64,000 nt of DNA from Coriolopsis trogii (taxonomy: Eukaryota; Basidiomycota; Agaricomycetes; Polyporales; Polyporaceae): NCBI GenBank assembly GCA_020543525.1, contig JAHYIO010000005.1:992001-1056000 (forward strand), given 5' to 3'. Positions 34,961 through 46,244 of this stretch are shown here, one piece after another. The notes under the pieces are model-generated. The model searched no databases. It was given only the letters and a program-made list of their open reading frames with translations, and had not been told where the DNA came from. A program made the translations under genes and the position numbers. How positions within the stretch are numbered: position 1 is the stretch's first letter; every line of letters starts with the position of its first letter.

Positions 34961-36559
34961 GCATCATATCATCGTGTATCGTGTTTTGTTTGCATGTTGA
35001 CTGTTTTCAGTGGAATCATACTAGTATATTCACCCTCTTAATGTATGTGAACTTAAACGACTTGCACTCCACCATCGGTGTCATCGACATCATATAGGAG
35101 GCTGGGTGGATCTGAGGTATTCAAGACCGTTTGTTAGCGCTATCTTGAGCGTTGGTTGTGGCGGCATGTATGTGAACTGACCACATTGGTTCCGGTCCAC
35201 AGTGAATAGCGCCCGCCGCAGATTGGCTCCGAGTCTGGGCTTGTTCTAGCGAATTTGTCCTCAGAGATAACGGCCGTACGCGCAGGAGTGACGACTGTGG
35301 ACGGAAGAGTGCTTCGGAATTCAAATTCAAAGTCATATACGAGGCGCTCCCCTCCAATTGAGAGCAACTTTAGGCGAGCAACGGTGTAAATACAGATTAG
35401 TCCACTCACTCAATAGCGACGGGCCCAGGGCAGTGGCTGATTCGGAGGCTCTAGGGCCAATGTATTCATCTCTCAGAGGTCACGATTGCAGGGTAAGTGA
35501 TGGGCCCTTGTGCTTGATCCAACATGGGTTTGTCTCCGATGGACTGCTCATATTGCTGAGCGGTGTGAGGCAAACGGAGACGTTGAGCCACTTCAAGACC
35601 ACGCATTCTATTGGTCGCGCTTGCAAGAAGTCCGATGGCGAGTGAAACCGGGTTTTGTATGATTCTCATCCGCCGGGTTGGAGGTTTCGATTCACATTAC
35701 TTGCTATTGAGACCCTGAGCGACGCGCCGGAGCAGTAAGACCTCTGAGGTGCACTTCACGAGCCACTTACAATGCGCTCAGGTTAGTTATGGAATTTGAA
35801 GGCACGTTAAAGTAATTTGAGACGCACTTTATCGCACGACACCCGTTTCGCAGTCGCACCTCGCGAGCATGACATTTGACCTTGATAGGAGAAAGGATCC
35901 GCTGGAACGACTAAGCACACCCGTATGATTCGTGCTAATTGAACCCTTTTAGCCTACGACGGTGAGAGTACTCTCGACCCACAACCAGTCTGTGTGTGTA
36001 GATACTTCTCCAGATCAGCTGGATGAACCTTCGGTCGAGTACTTTGCCAGGACGCCAAACCTGAATGTGGTCATTCACAATGTGATGCGATATGACAATC
36101 CATCTGATCCCTCGTGTCAACGACGCACCGTTTCAACTCAAAGGTCGCACTGCCCCGCCCAGGAATAGCGATCGTGAACAACATGTGCGCTGTACTGCAT
36201 AACCCGTTCTGTGGGTGGACCTCGAGGTGTTCATGCAGAGCGCTTCGCCAAGTCCGAGACGGGCGATGATACGAATTGAACGCCCTTCGGCGAGGGTGCT
36301 CGACAGGATCCAGCTCGTACATTCTCCCTGTATGAATGAATGGTGATGTTGAGTACGCTTCTCTAGGCGATGAGGCGTCTCGGTACTGCCAGCTGCAGAT
36401 GTCACTGCCGCCTGGTAAATAGCGCTGCACATGCCTTGCAGTAAATTTCGAAAATAAGCGTACCAATCGGTTTCGTCGCTTGGAGAGTGGGACAAGCTGA
36501 TTGAGAGGGTAAGTCTCGGGCTATAAGACAAGTCGGCCATGAACCTCCCACATTAGCCA
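34961..36559. other. Gene-poor 1.6-kb stretch
   Basis: No frame with coding character, no tRNA and no repeat were found between the RhoGEF-like gene and the terpene synthase. The right end should contain the synthase promoter. Confidence 0.5.
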
Positions 36560-38260
36560 ATGCACTCGACTCAGATGCCTACCAAAGCTCCGTCTCAGCA
36601 CTCGCGCCCTTTCTTTAAAAGCATGATTGTCGACCTCGGCGATGTCCTCTTCACTTACACCACCCGACCGCGTACCCCCGTGTCCACAGAGCTGATGCGG
36701 AAGCTGTTTCGCTCAGCTACATGGTACGACTACGAGAAAGGCAAACTTACCGAGGACCAGTGCTACGCCATGGTTGCGGCAGAACTCTCCCTCGACGTAG
36801 AAGATGTGGCCGAAAGCATGCGAATTGCGCGCGCGTCCGCACGCACCGATCCCCGGATGGTTAGCCTCCTCCGTGACCTCAGGGACCGCATTGGTATCCG
36901 CCTGTTCGCCATGTCGAACATCTCCGAGCCGGACTGGGATGCCATCGTTGGACAGGAGCCACCGGAGGTATGGGAACTGTTCGACTCCGTCTTCACTTCG
37001 TCAAAGGCCGGGGAGCGTAAGCCGAACCTCGGGTTCTACCGCCATGTCTTGGACGTTGGAGGTCTTGATCCGCAGCGCACAATATTCCTCGACGACAAGG
37101 TCGAGAACATTGTCTCCGCGAGGTCGTTCGGCATGACGGGCATCGTCTTCACGTCCGTGGAGGATCTCTCCTGCTCGCTGAAGAAGCTCCTGAGAGATCC
37201 CGTAGACGATGGCGAGCGATGGTTGTCGGAACATGCAAGGAAGATGTGGTCATTAACCAACACAGGGGTCGAAATCCAGGAGAACTTTGCGCAACTTCTC
37301 CTTCTTGAAGTTACGGGAGACCGGGGTCTCGTAGATATCGTACAGTATCCTGGACGTACCAACTTCTTCAGAGGTGAGCGGAGAGTGTCATGATGACGAT
37401 TTTAGAGAACTCACACAATCACGTAGGCAATGCTGTCCTCACCAGCTCTATCTTTCCTGACGACCTGGACACAACTTCAATCGCATGTACTGTCCTGGAC
37501 CATTACACGAACGACATCAAGAACGACATCATGGACGAGATGTTGACATTCAGGAACAATGATGGAATTATTCAAACCTACTTCGACAGCGCTCGACCCC
37601 GCATTGGTATTGTTCCTGCGTTGTATAGTCCTCTATTTCTCGCTCACTAAGCAGCGAACTTGTGTCAACAGATCCGGTCGTGTGTGTCAATATACTCACC
37701 TTCTATCTTAACGGCCGTGATGACGAACTGAAAGAAACACTCGATTGGACTGCCGACGTCCTCACTCATCGTGCATACGAGCAAGGCACGCTCTACTACC
37801 ACGGCGCGGACCCCTTCCTATTCTTCCTCTCGCGTCTGCTCGGTGTTTCTCCCTCCCTGCACGAGCGTTTTGGTGCTCTGCTCGCCGAGCGGGTGGGCGA
37901 GAGGTTCGGGGCCCCCGGCGATGCACTCGCGTTGTCGATGCGCATTCTTGCAGCCGCATTCACAGGAGTCAAGGACATGCAAGACTTGACAACTCTTTTG
38001 TCCTTGCAAGAGGAAGACGGAGGCTGGCCCTTGGGGTGGTTCTATAAGAACGGATCAACAGGCATCTTGACAGGAAACCGAGGCTTGACAACGGCGATGG
38101 CTGTCTCCGCGATACGCAAGTATCGAGACTTACACGGTGAGATTATACTCCTAATCATCGCTAAACAATTAATACGAATCATAGAGTGTTGGAATTTTTA
38201 GCTCGACGAGAGACCTGGCGTTCGGCCGGAGTCGACTTGCGAGCGGTCCTTGAAGCGTAG
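36560..38260 (+). CDS. HAD-type terpene synthase/cyclase (AstC/AncC-like, drimane type)
   Basis: Four exons (36560-37373, 37427-37606, 37672-38136, 38187-38260) form a clean 510-residue frame. The N-terminal half is a haloacid-dehalogenase domain: motif I IVDLGDVLF, motif II FAMSNIS, then Lys in GERKPNLGFY and the acidic motif IV IFLDDKVENI. The C-terminal half is an alpha-helical terpenoid-cyclase-like domain opening with SSIFPDDLDTTS, which contains the class II DxDTT acid motif, and later LQEEDGGWPLGWFYKNG. This HAD plus DxDTT layout is that of AstC of Aspergillus and related basidiomycete enzymes, which cyclise farnesyl diphosphate to a drimanyl product and remove phosphate. The product here is inferred. 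The last exon depends on an AG acceptor at 38185-38186; using the nearer AG would stop at once. Confidence 0.82.
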
Positions 38261-38744
38261 CATCGTCCGCACTGGGTTGAATGACCTAAACAACTTGGAT
38301 AAGTAGACGAAATACCTGTGCGAAATGAGACTCCCTCAACTACATATGTTCCCCTTGATTCGAGTCCGAGGAATGAAGTCGCAATGCGAGACATGCACGA
38401 GTCCTTGAGGTCTCGGAGACGAGGATGAGGATGGACGGAGTGTGCCGGCATCGTGCACGTCGGAAGCAGCATTTGTGATAAGATAAGATAATCAGATGTG
38501 GACGCTGAGATCACGCTGAACTCGGACTCCTCGGGGTCCGACCCATTTCTCCTCTGGCCGTTTTTCCGTGTAGATCCCTCCGCTCGTATATGAGAATCAT
38601 CCAGCTAGGTTGTGTTCGCCCATCTACAGATGTCCATTGCATCCAGCACCACATTTCCTGGTATCTTACATCCAAACATCAAATCCCATCGCAATTCCAG
38701 TGGCAAAATCCCCAGCGGATAATGGATAGTATGTTCTCCAAGTT

Positions 38745-39830
38745 CCCTCGATGATGTATTAGATGGCGAGCATTTCTTGGGTCACGCTCGCTGCCAGTGA
38801 AGCGACAAATTTTCTGCTTCTTGTTGGGCTATGCCCTATTGGCTCCATACGTGAGACAATGTTTCCCCGACGACGAGTTCCAGTCTGTACTGACTACGAT
38901 TGTAGCTGCCATTCTTGTAGACGCACTAATATTCACTGGCATCGACCTTGAACGTTCAATGACCTATCATTAGACACCAGACATCGAGTTGATTGAACAG
39001 AGTACATCACCATTGCGATGCATCATGGCCGTCATGGACCGTCTGGGACCTTGTCATGGGTGTGCTGTTCCGGATCGTCATGAGCTGAAGGTTTGCCCCA
39101 CCGTCATACGAGCTGGACAACCAAATGACGCCCACGGCCCGTCAGGTGTTGTCGTCCAGAGCTCGCAACTGAGGAGCTTCCGCGTTCTCTACAGTGGGGA
39201 GAGCGTCCTGTCCACCGGGATCACACCATACGTCCGCGACATCTCGAAGCAGACGATCATCCTCCGCCTGCAAGACGTCATGTTCCTCGGGACGACTAAG
39301 CACGTCGAGGACGCGGTCCGCGGGCTGCTTAACTGAGCAGAAGCCCCGGGCGCGCATTCTTCCTGCCCGAAGGCATCGACCGGGAGACGCACCACTCGTC
39401 CCATGCCTCACTCGCATGTGCATCCCCGCTGGCACCGTGCTATGGAAGCAGGACGACCCGCCAGACGGGCTTCACATTGTTGAGGCCGGCATCCTCCGCG
39501 CGACGTACCGCTTCGCGGACCCGACGCCGCCGATGGTCGAGTAAATGGTGCCCGGGACGATCGCGGGCGAGCTGTCGACGCTGGCTGGGCTGGAGCGTAA
39601 CGCGACGTGCGTGGTGGGGCATGTGGCGGTGTTGTGGAAGCTGAACACGGAGAACCTGGCGAGGCTGGAGCGGGAGCAGCCTGAGCTCGCAGGGGCTTTC
39701 ACGCGGCTCATACTGAAAGGTGAGCGGTCGTTTGGGGCGGGCACCCTATGATGTTCTCAATGCGGCGCTGGCCACAAGACAGTAACGGCTTTCGATCGAC
39801 ACAGCGAACATCAAGCTACTTGTGCGATAT
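38745..39830 (+). pseudogene. Broken 3' fragment of the SLC26-STAS-cNMP transporter gene
   Basis: Recognisable pieces appear in the right order but in different frames. They are a diverged membrane-core segment (LLLVGLCPIGSIRETMF, near 38815), then the start of the STAS domain (DISKQTIILRLQDVMFLGTT, 39237-39296) ending in a stop, then the cNMP domain ([16 protein letters not shown], near 39445). A TAA replaces a codon just after PMVE at about 39542, and the frame resumes with [20 protein letters not shown]. The first two-thirds of the gene are absent. This is a non-functional partial copy of 25385-29318. Confidence 0.88.
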
Positions 39831-40304
39831 ATACCATTGTCAGTCAGCGACGGCCAGACGCCGTCCATTTGTTGTGTGCGGTAGCACCTGTGCACAAGTA
39901 GGTGTACTTCAGTTTGTCGGGCGTGTTTCAAGGAGTTATGTACGCATCTATACCTCCCGCTGCACGAAAAGTCTGTCGCGTGCAGAGTCGTCCTCACCCT
40001 CAGGTATGTACTCGCAGAACATGGAACTCAATCGCGTAGACATAAGCAAGTCGCAAACCCTCTGCCGTCCATTCGAGCGGAGAAGGGGATGTGGATGGCA
40101 GGGAAACAACCACACACGACGCCGCCAGTCCCGAATATCGAGCAGAACCGTTTGACGGAGCACAAGCCAGACGCCTCATGCATGTCGTCGCGAGCCTATA
40201 TCGCCGGGCCAGTCGATCTAGCCGGTACCCTGAGACTGCGATAGTCGGATTGACAAGAGTACACACAAGTATTCAGCGATCTACGAGTCTGCCCTGCGAG
40301 CGTC

Positions 40305-41598
40305 TCACTTCTTCAGCTCCGAAACTGTGACCTTCAACTCGTCCACTCTCTCCTTCAGCGCCGTCGCCTCCCTCTTGCGTTCCTCCTTCGATTCAGCCAG
40401 ATCCTTCTTCAGATCCGCCACTATCGTCTCCAGTCTGTCCACCTCCCGCTGATGCCCCGCCTCCAGCTTCTCCACCTCCCTGTTGCGATCCTTCTTCAAA
40501 TCCGCCACCATCATCTCCAGCCTGTCCACCTCCCTCGTATGGCTCTCCTTCAGCTCTGTCACCATCGCCTTCAAGGCGTCCACCTCCCGCTTATGGCTCT
40601 CCTCGGCCGAAGCCAGCATAGCGCGTAAGAGCCGAATCATCTCACCCTGACCCTGGCGATCATCGCGACGGCTTCCCGACTCGGAGGGTGGCCCTTTGAT
40701 GCTGCTTACTTCCATACTGACTGCTCAGACCCATCTCATCAGGATCGAGGCACAAGCGAAGAGGATGCGTGGCGGACTCACAGTCCTCGAAACTAGCTCG
40801 CGACCCGTCGGAGGGTCTGCGCTCTCCTGCGCCTCTCTTGGGAGACGACGTCTGGTACGCTCGGGTACGAGGGGCCTCCTGTGAGCCTCTGCGGTTGCGT
40901 GACGGAGAGCGCGAACTGGCGGAAGGTGGAGTCTCGGGTCTGCCCCCCTTCTGGCCTAGATTCTCGTCCGTGGCCGCGCCGTGACGAGATGCATTCGCAG
41001 AGCCAGATGACCGCAGAACGCCCCTCAGGTCAGAGGGGGACACGGACGGAGGAGGCTGCCCATCGGATCCCACATGGACAGGAGCCATGATATCCGGCGC
41101 TGACAAGTCCAGGCTCGGCATAGTATCCGTGATGCGGGTACCGGTGCTCGTGATCGAGACGTCCTCCACGAAGGTCTGCTGTGACACCATTCGACGCAAA
41201 ATGTCTCCTTTCAATTTTGCGAACGTCTGGTCCCGCTCGGCTTGCTCGTTCTGGAACCGGTGGCTGAGGTCGATGATGTGAGGCTGGAGCGTGTCGTTCA
41301 GGTACTCGTAAAGCGCGACAACTACTAATGCGAATGTTAGTCACTGCGTCCTCAAGCCCCTGGGGTGCAACTCACTCTTCACGTCGGGCGTGCTCAGGAC
41401 CGTGTCGAAAGCTTCCTGAACGCCCTGTAGCAGTCCTTCGAAGTACGCCTTCCATGAAGCTCCAAAGGGTCTAGTTGCAAGATCTTGCGTGACCGAGGCA
41501 AGATCTGATCGCTCATAGTCCTCTCGGAGGAGGAGGTCTCGGATCTCGCGGGCGTAGTCTTTCACCACGCTATTTGCAATGCCTGTGTCAGTACTCAT
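40305..41598 (-). CDS. Unrecognised coiled-coil protein, right copy
   Basis: The three exons (41598-41376, 41324-40782, 40720-40305) use the same splice junctions as the left copy and form a clean 393-residue frame. Exons 1 and 2 are exactly the same length as in the left copy (223 and 543 nt) and differ by a handful of residues (for example PASV/PPSV, RQGA/RHGA, CVDP/CLDP). Exon 3 is 99 nt shorter, so the coiled coil has a different module count and order (SHKREVDALKAMVTELKESH replaces the DLRADRKREVDKLE start). Conserved splicing and open frames suggest both copies are expressed. The function is unknown. Confidence 0.7.
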
Positions 41599-42351
41599 GT
41601 CGGGTTTGGTACGTCGTCGAGCTCTGCGGGGCTGTGGGCGAAGGTTGAACAGATGGGGAGCTTGTCGTTGCAAGACAGTGAGGTGGATGTTGGGAGAAAG
41701 AGAGGCTGGTGGCCGAGGGCGAGTTATATGGCCTGTGAGCGGCGTGTTCATTTTGATTATCGATGAACGTCCTCGATATACGGTCCTGGGAGAGGTCTCT
41801 CCGCGCGAAGCCCTCGTGGTTGAGAGCAACTTGAACCATCGTTCGCCTAGAAAGGCAAGCGTCTCGGAAGCGCCTGCTATTGTCCGTCACGTGTGTCACA
41901 TCCAGCTGTCCGCCCATCGCATCATCCACGGGTCTGCGGCTCATGCATGTGTTCTCTATTGTCACCCTACAATTACTGTGCTGCCAGCATGGGAATTGGG
42001 CTCTGCAGAAGCCTGTGCGAGCCAAGGTAGCCGCATCGACGACAGTCCGAGTCCCCCTATCGCCGCGCAAGAAGTTCTCTGTGAGTGTAGATTGCTGCTA
42101 ATATGATCCACTCATGTCCAGTCTTCGAGGGATCGATGGAGCCACGGCGGCTATCTCATGCACGGATCTACTCGCGACTCGAGTGCAATGAACTGCTCAG
42201 CAGTATGTTCGCATGGGTCACGGCGGGAAGGTAGGTGCACAAAAGCATCCAAGCCAAAATTAATTGAACATGACATGGGCTTCGCCTCTCCGAATCAACG
42301 CCTACGCTTGTAACACTGCTGTCTTCATATCTGATACTACCGACCTGAAAG

Positions 42352-42525
42352 ATGGCAGCCTCATCCTCATGCAAGCAAGTCCCAACAAAGATATTCGTAC
42401 CCCGACCAGACCGCTATGCCGTGATTCGGATTGACTCGGAGCTCACTCTGCAGCTGTACGACGACCGCGTCGCGCTAGCAGAACTTAAGGCACAGAATCT
42501 ATCACACAAGATTCCGGAGCTATAG
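42352..42525 (+). CDS. Small ORF kept in both arms, open only in the right arm
   Basis: A 57-residue frame starts MAASSSCKQVP and contains DRYAVIRIDSELTLQLYDDR, then VALAELKAQNLSHK. The left arm has the same start (22707, minus strand) and the same peptide (QIDSEFTMQLYDDRIALAEL) after it. There, however, an in-frame TAG stands at codon 13. It may be a fragment of a larger gene, such as the 3' end of a DNA-binding or F-box type protein. I do not recognise it. Confidence 0.35.
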   Translation: MAASSSCKQVPTKIFVPRPDRYAVIRIDSELTLQLYDDRVALAELKAQNLSHKIPEL

Positions 42526-43223
42526 CGTCTACGTAGCATGATGCAGTGCTGGCGCTGCTGACAGAGGGACCTGTCTACCGGGCCACAACAGCGCTACGTA
42601 GCCTACATCAGGCTCCAGTCTGAGGTCACCATGCATACGAAGGGAAGCACACACCATCAAGACAAGTAGGCCATCTCTGAAACAAAAAGGTGGAGGCCCA
42701 GAGGCAGCTGCTCAATCCGGAATTTTCTGGATGCGACTTGTGTGCGCCGCGGGGGCGGGCAAAGTCAGGCAGGACTTAGAATTTCCACTTCAACCTCAGG
42801 CTGACCACCGTTGACCTTTTCCCCCGCAATACCGCTCATCTTTGACTCACTACTGCAGCGCGGAGCAAGTGCAGAGGACTAAAATTTCTGTGATCTATTC
42901 ATCTTGACTAGGCGTGAACGAGGTTCCAGCGACGCGAGTCTGCCTGCTAGGCCGGTCTCCGAGCTTAGGTGGAAACGTTGACCGAGGCATCATCATGAAC
43001 GCACAGTCATCGATTCCTTCTTCTGTGTCGATGCCCATGATGGGTCACAACAAGCACACGCATCGTGACACCAACGCCAGCGTGTTGCAGGTCGCAGGGA
43101 GCTCTGGCATCTCTTCAAATAGGCATACAGCATATCATAACTATCGGCATAAGGGCATACGCATACACACATACTCACACAACGACACAGCAGCAAACGC
43201 AAACAACAACTTGACTCAACCAC
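42526..43223. other. Stretch with no gene seen
   Basis: About 700 bp between the inverted-repeat arm and the F-box gene. It is rich in short CA/CATA runs near 43140-43200. No frame of note was found. Confidence 0.5.
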
Positions 43224-46200
43224 TCATCGGCTGAACTCCACATAGCGGTCCTCGAACTCGACGAGCCCATGCCTGCGCACGCCAAACACCAGTCAGAGAC
43301 GAGCACGTCCGCGGGAGAGACGCCGATCCGACAGGACTCACTTTGCTCGCATGTGATGCGCGACGTGGACGCAATCGCGCGGGAGGCGAGTCGGGAGGTA
43401 CACCCGCCCCGCATGCACACGCACGCCGCCTCGGGGTGCCGCGTCCGGAAGCCACTGGTGACTGGTAACGGGACCAGCTGCACTTGCATACTCCGTCGCT
43501 CCCGCTTCCGTTTCCGTTCCCGCCATCGCATCAGTTTTGGTCCGAGCCTGCGAGGGCGCGCCGGTGGGAGCGGAGACACGGCCCTGATGGGGTTCGAGTC
43601 CGGCCCGGTACGCCTGTTTGCAGGGCGCACAGTGGAGGTCCTGGGAGGAGTGTGCGAGGCGTGCGGCGATGGCGCGGAGGACTGAGGGGTCGTGTGGCTC
43701 GTATGCGTACGAGTTTGGGTACTGCGGCGCGTCGTGATTGACGGGGCTGTGGAGATGGGGATGGACAAGGAGGTTACCGGGACGGTGGTCGTCCTGGAGG
43801 ATCTCGGGCAATGCGTCTCTGCAGTATGCGCGGTGCGAAATGAGCCTGTGGAGAAGATAGTAGAGAGGTTTAGCGGAGTACGCACCCTGGTTGGTCGAGC
43901 ATAGATGCAGCCCATTGTACTTCTCGTTCGCAGTGCGTGAGCTGCGCGACGAGAAGGAGTTAGGAGACCACCACATAGGCATGCGTCGAGAGGGGACCGA
44001 CGTACGAGCTCAATCCACGTCCGGTAACCGTCATGCACGGACAGCCTGCACGGGCACGCGACGAGGCCCTTCTCCACATACCCATCCATCTCCTCCAGCG
44101 TGATGCGCTCGCCCGAACCCGCCATCGCACGAAGGTGGAAGTAAGCATCGAGGTACGGTTCGACATGATCACCCTTGTCGATCAATCCTTCGTCCGCGGT
44201 CGCATCATCGCCCGAGTCCAAGTCCAAGTCCAAGTCCAAGTCCAAGTCCGAGTCCGAGTCCGAGCTTGGCGCACGAGGTTCGCGCAGACGCAAAACATCT
44301 TCGAGGTGATGCTCGCTCCAGTGCGCAAGCACCGCACGCAAAGGAAGGAGCACGACCTCGTCCGGGGCATGCGCGCGGTGCCCGCACCGAAACACGGCCA
44401 GCGCCCTCCCGGCCAAGTGCGCGTGGTCTGTGATCCCGCACGCCGCGGCGCTGCCAGTATTGTTGTCAAAAAGAAAAGAAGCCAGATAGCAGCGGAGCAT
44501 GTCCGTCTGCAGACGATCTGCCTCGGCGCGCGCCTCGCCAAGGATCGTGCGCGCGTTCGCGCGGATCCCCGCACGGAGCGCGTCGTCGTTCGGGAACAGA
44601 TCGTCGTGTTCTACCATGAAGTGGAGAGAGGGGAGGGCGCGCATCTGCGCGCGGTTGAGCGCAGGGCGTGAACCTTCGCCGTACCAGTGCGAACACTCGG
44701 GTGCTGACAGGAGGTGGGCGACCGCGGATGTGCAGACGGCGAGGCGGGCGGAGAAGGATGCGTCGAGGGCTGCGGATGTGCGGCGGAGGCGTTCTTCTTC
44801 CATGAGCGCTTGCAGCTGGGGCAGGAGGAGCTCCCATGCTGTTGTATAAAGGCGTGTGGACGAGCGAGAGAGGGGAAAGGAGAGGCGCGGAGTGGGGTGA
44901 GAAGGGACTGAGAGAACGAGGACGGGAACGACAGTACTCACCCTCGTCGGTCAGCCGCTCGCTCTTGCAGACGAGCTCCGTCCACCTGCGGTTGTACGGG
45001 TATTTGGGGAACGACTCTGGCTTGATTCCCAAGTTTTCCAGGTTGTCCGTGATTCTGCGGTTGAGGAAGTCAATGTTTGAGCATAGCGAACGTGTAAGCA
45101 AGGCGCGCGTACTCGTCTTCGCGGGCCTCCGCGACCACGTCGTCCTTGATCTCGACGTCTTCCGAGGCTTCCGGATCCCGTTGCCATCTCTGCACGTCTC
45201 GCTCGAACTGTTGGGTACACACCACGGCGCGCGACGTGAGATACCAGAAGACCACATTCCGGTACAGAAGCACTCACCCGGAGCCACTCCTCGATATGCT
45301 CAGTGCGGGCCTCGACAGCGACGTCCACACCCTCGCGCCCGGGTCCCTTGACGAGCATGTCTGCCACGAGCGGCAGATAGTGCGCGAAAAACAGGTCCAC
45401 GTCCGGCACAAAGTACGAACGCACCTTGACCGGCTCCGCGTCGTCGGGCCCAGAGTGCTCGAGATGCCACACGTGCCGCAGGGCGCTCTCGCCGGAGAGG
45501 AGAGGCTTGCATTCGGGTTGGGTGAGGACGGGATAGAGTTTGAGCGCGTCTTGGACAAGGTGCGCAAACGTGTCGTCGTCGACGATACTGGGTGTGATGA
45601 GATGCATGTCAGTGCGAGGTGCGCCGGGTGAGGGTAGGGGGCGAGTTCTCTGCTCACTTCAGTCGGTGACAGGGACGGCAGAGGCGCAGGCCGAGAACGT
45701 AGCTCGTGAACACCACCGTCTCCTTGGCGGAGCCGCAGCCCTGTAGAGTGTGTTGTTGTAGAACCCGGTGAGATGCGACTCATGAACTTGGAAAGCGCAG
45801 GAGACTCACGAGACATCGCTTGCCATAGAGCAGGGTGGCGTAGCGGATGGGGTGCATCCATGTGGGGAGGGCGGGGAGCGAACTTCCGTTGGAAGTCTCG
45901 TTGGAAATGGCCAGCGTCCATGCCGTTCGCTGCCCTGTCAACCTAGCCCGCGTGGAACTGCAGACTTGGGAGAGCGCTAGGACGTCGAGGAGGTCGACAT
46001 GTGCCGTGATCTGGAGTCAATCAATCTTATGCCACGAGAATGGAGTAGGTCATGTTGGACGAACCTCCAGGTACAGCTCATTCGGGAGATACAGGAGTGT
46101 CGCCCATGTCGCCTTGACCACTCTGGGTCGCGGGCTGTCCCGGTCCTCTACTAGCCTGACGGTCAACCGGGGCTGGCTGTTGTAAGGCCAGTGTTCCGCG

Positions 46201-46244
46201 GCCTTCACATTCCACGCCGCCAACGATGCTGCACCGAAACTCAC
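43224..46244 (-). CDS. F-box protein of the basidiomycete-expanded type
   Basis: An F-box motif, YLPNELYLE joined across an intron to ITAHVDLLDVLALSQVC, starts the recognisable part at about 46100. Next come RTAWTLAISN, then a Cys-rich segment (GKRCLVSCGSAK...GLRLCRPC). Long helical exons follow (TFAHLVQDALKLYPVLTQPE, FLNRRITDNLENLGIKPESF, AWELLLPQLQALMEEERLRR). The final exons read WIELLTHCEREVQWAASMLD, GLISHRAYCRDALPEILQDD and HGLVEFEDRYVEFSR, then a stop at 43224. The F-box followed by a CxxC knuckle is a common Agaricomycete layout. Such proteins recruit substrates to SCF ubiquitin ligases; the substrate is unknown. No ATG opens the first exon in frame, so the true start probably lies on an upstream exon; 46244 is only the limit of the readable frame. 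Confidence 0.72.
44214..44264. repeat. In-frame hexanucleotide microsatellite (GTCCAA)n
   Basis: About eight tandem copies of a six-base unit, GTCCAA changing to GTCCGA, encode the alternating Asp-Leu/Asp-Ser tract of the F-box protein (SDSDLDLDLDLDLDSGDD). Whole-unit slippage would change length without shifting frame. Confidence 0.9.

Larger units (their letters stand above)
38745..42510 (-). repeat. Right arm of the inverted duplication
   Basis: This is the reverse-complement counterpart of 22545-27110. From right to left it holds a small ORF, the second coiled-coil gene, the linker and a decayed transporter 3' fragment. It is about 0.8 kb shorter than the left arm, mainly because about 0.5 kb between the STAS and cNMP regions of the transporter is missing and the coiled coil is shorter. 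Its inner end lies about 485 bp after the terpene synthase stop. Confidence 0.9.

Noticed and set aside
36071..36540. Overlapping minus-strand frames upstream of the terpene synthase
   Set aside because: Two overlapping frames, neither with coding character; they fall in the presumed promoter.
43590..43605. GGGTTCGAGTCCGG, resembling a tRNA T-arm
   Set aside because: It lies inside a coding exon of the F-box gene and no D-arm, anticodon arm or acceptor pairing surrounds it.
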